A stretch of DNA of 64,000 nucleotides from Rhizobium sp. BK376 (GTDB taxonomy: Bacteria; Pseudomonadota; Alphaproteobacteria; Rhizobiales; Rhizobiaceae): the NCBI RefSeq assembly GCF_004341625.1, contig NZ_SLZG01000002.1:620001-684000 (forward strand), written 5' to 3'. This document shows, piece after piece, positions 63,950 through 64,000 of the stretch. Under the pieces are notes generated by a model. That model had not been told where the DNA came from. It saw only the letters and a program-made list of their open reading frames with translations, and did not search any database. The position numbers and the translations under genes are program-made. Position 1 is the stretch's first letter; the number at the start of each line of letters is the position of its first letter.

Positions 63950-64000
63950 AGTGCGATATGGTGTTTTAATGTGCAGCTAACAATGTCGTAGAATGCATGG

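Overview
The window looks like a stretch of chromosome from a member of the Rhizobiaceae (Rhizobium or Agrobacterium type). Reasons: high GC, dense gene packing, and a set of genes whose versions are characteristic of the group: petABC for a bc1 complex, a second ClpS paralogue (ClpS2 type), lgt-midA-pgeF order, BA14K and DUF1236 exported proteins, an OpgC-type acyltransferase, a TrmL-type SPOUT methylase and an O2-dependent HemF. I see no rRNA, tRNA, insertion sequence, prophage or CRISPR array. The assignment rests on protein sequences read by eye; no database search was run.

Layout. 1-7.5 kb: end of a NUDIX gene, CCA-adding enzyme, small DUF1059 and hypothetical genes, hemF, a VOC protein, a Na/Pi cotransporter with PhoU-like tail, a serine-hydrolase-like protein and trmL. 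7.8-12.3 kb: two paralogous ABC exporter half-transporters with a parDE toxin-antitoxin pair and a 39-bp palindrome between them. 13.5-18 kb: the bc1 operon petABC with its terminator, apt, and a translationally coupled pair of MaoC hydratases. 18-26.5 kb: a membrane protein, ychF, clpS2, a GNAT protein, pth, a periplasmic solute-binding protein paired with a membrane GGDEF-EAL protein, and rplY with promoter and terminator. 26.7-35.7 kb: an MHYT-GGDEF-EAL protein, an exported protein, a GAF-Fis regulator followed by an aldehyde dehydrogenase and its DUF779 partner, and a divergent LysR / aldo-keto reductase pair. 35.7-42 kb: prs, a lipoprotein, and the reverse-strand run lgt-midA-pgeF-M24 protein. 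42-48 kb: ubiK, a YbjN protein, proC, a CsaA-like protein, a MarR / response regulator / histidine kinase operon, and ilvE. 48-58 kb: small envelope proteins, an MBL hydrolase, a cold-shock gene with a long leader, an EamA permease, a PQQ-type sugar dehydrogenase, aatA, an OpgC-type protein and chaA. 58-64 kb: a LysR / NAD-binding oxidoreductase pair, an ArsR-MFS-ene reductase operon with a phased operator, and a tandem pair of small RNA genes at the right edge.

Most of the window is housekeeping. The parts most worth a second look are the two tandem reverse-strand sRNA copies at the right end (201-bp period, 65 identical bases, a pyrimidine-rich anti-Shine-Dalgarno loop and a Rho-independent terminator in each); the ArsR operator made of four half-sites phased at exactly 11 bp; the parDE insertion with its 39-bp palindrome; a periplasmic binding protein operonic with a c-di-GMP enzyme; a creatinase-fold protein that has lost its metal ligands; a short ORF with a strong ribosome binding site overlapping the petA start; and a GAF-Fis activator that lacks the AAA+ domain.
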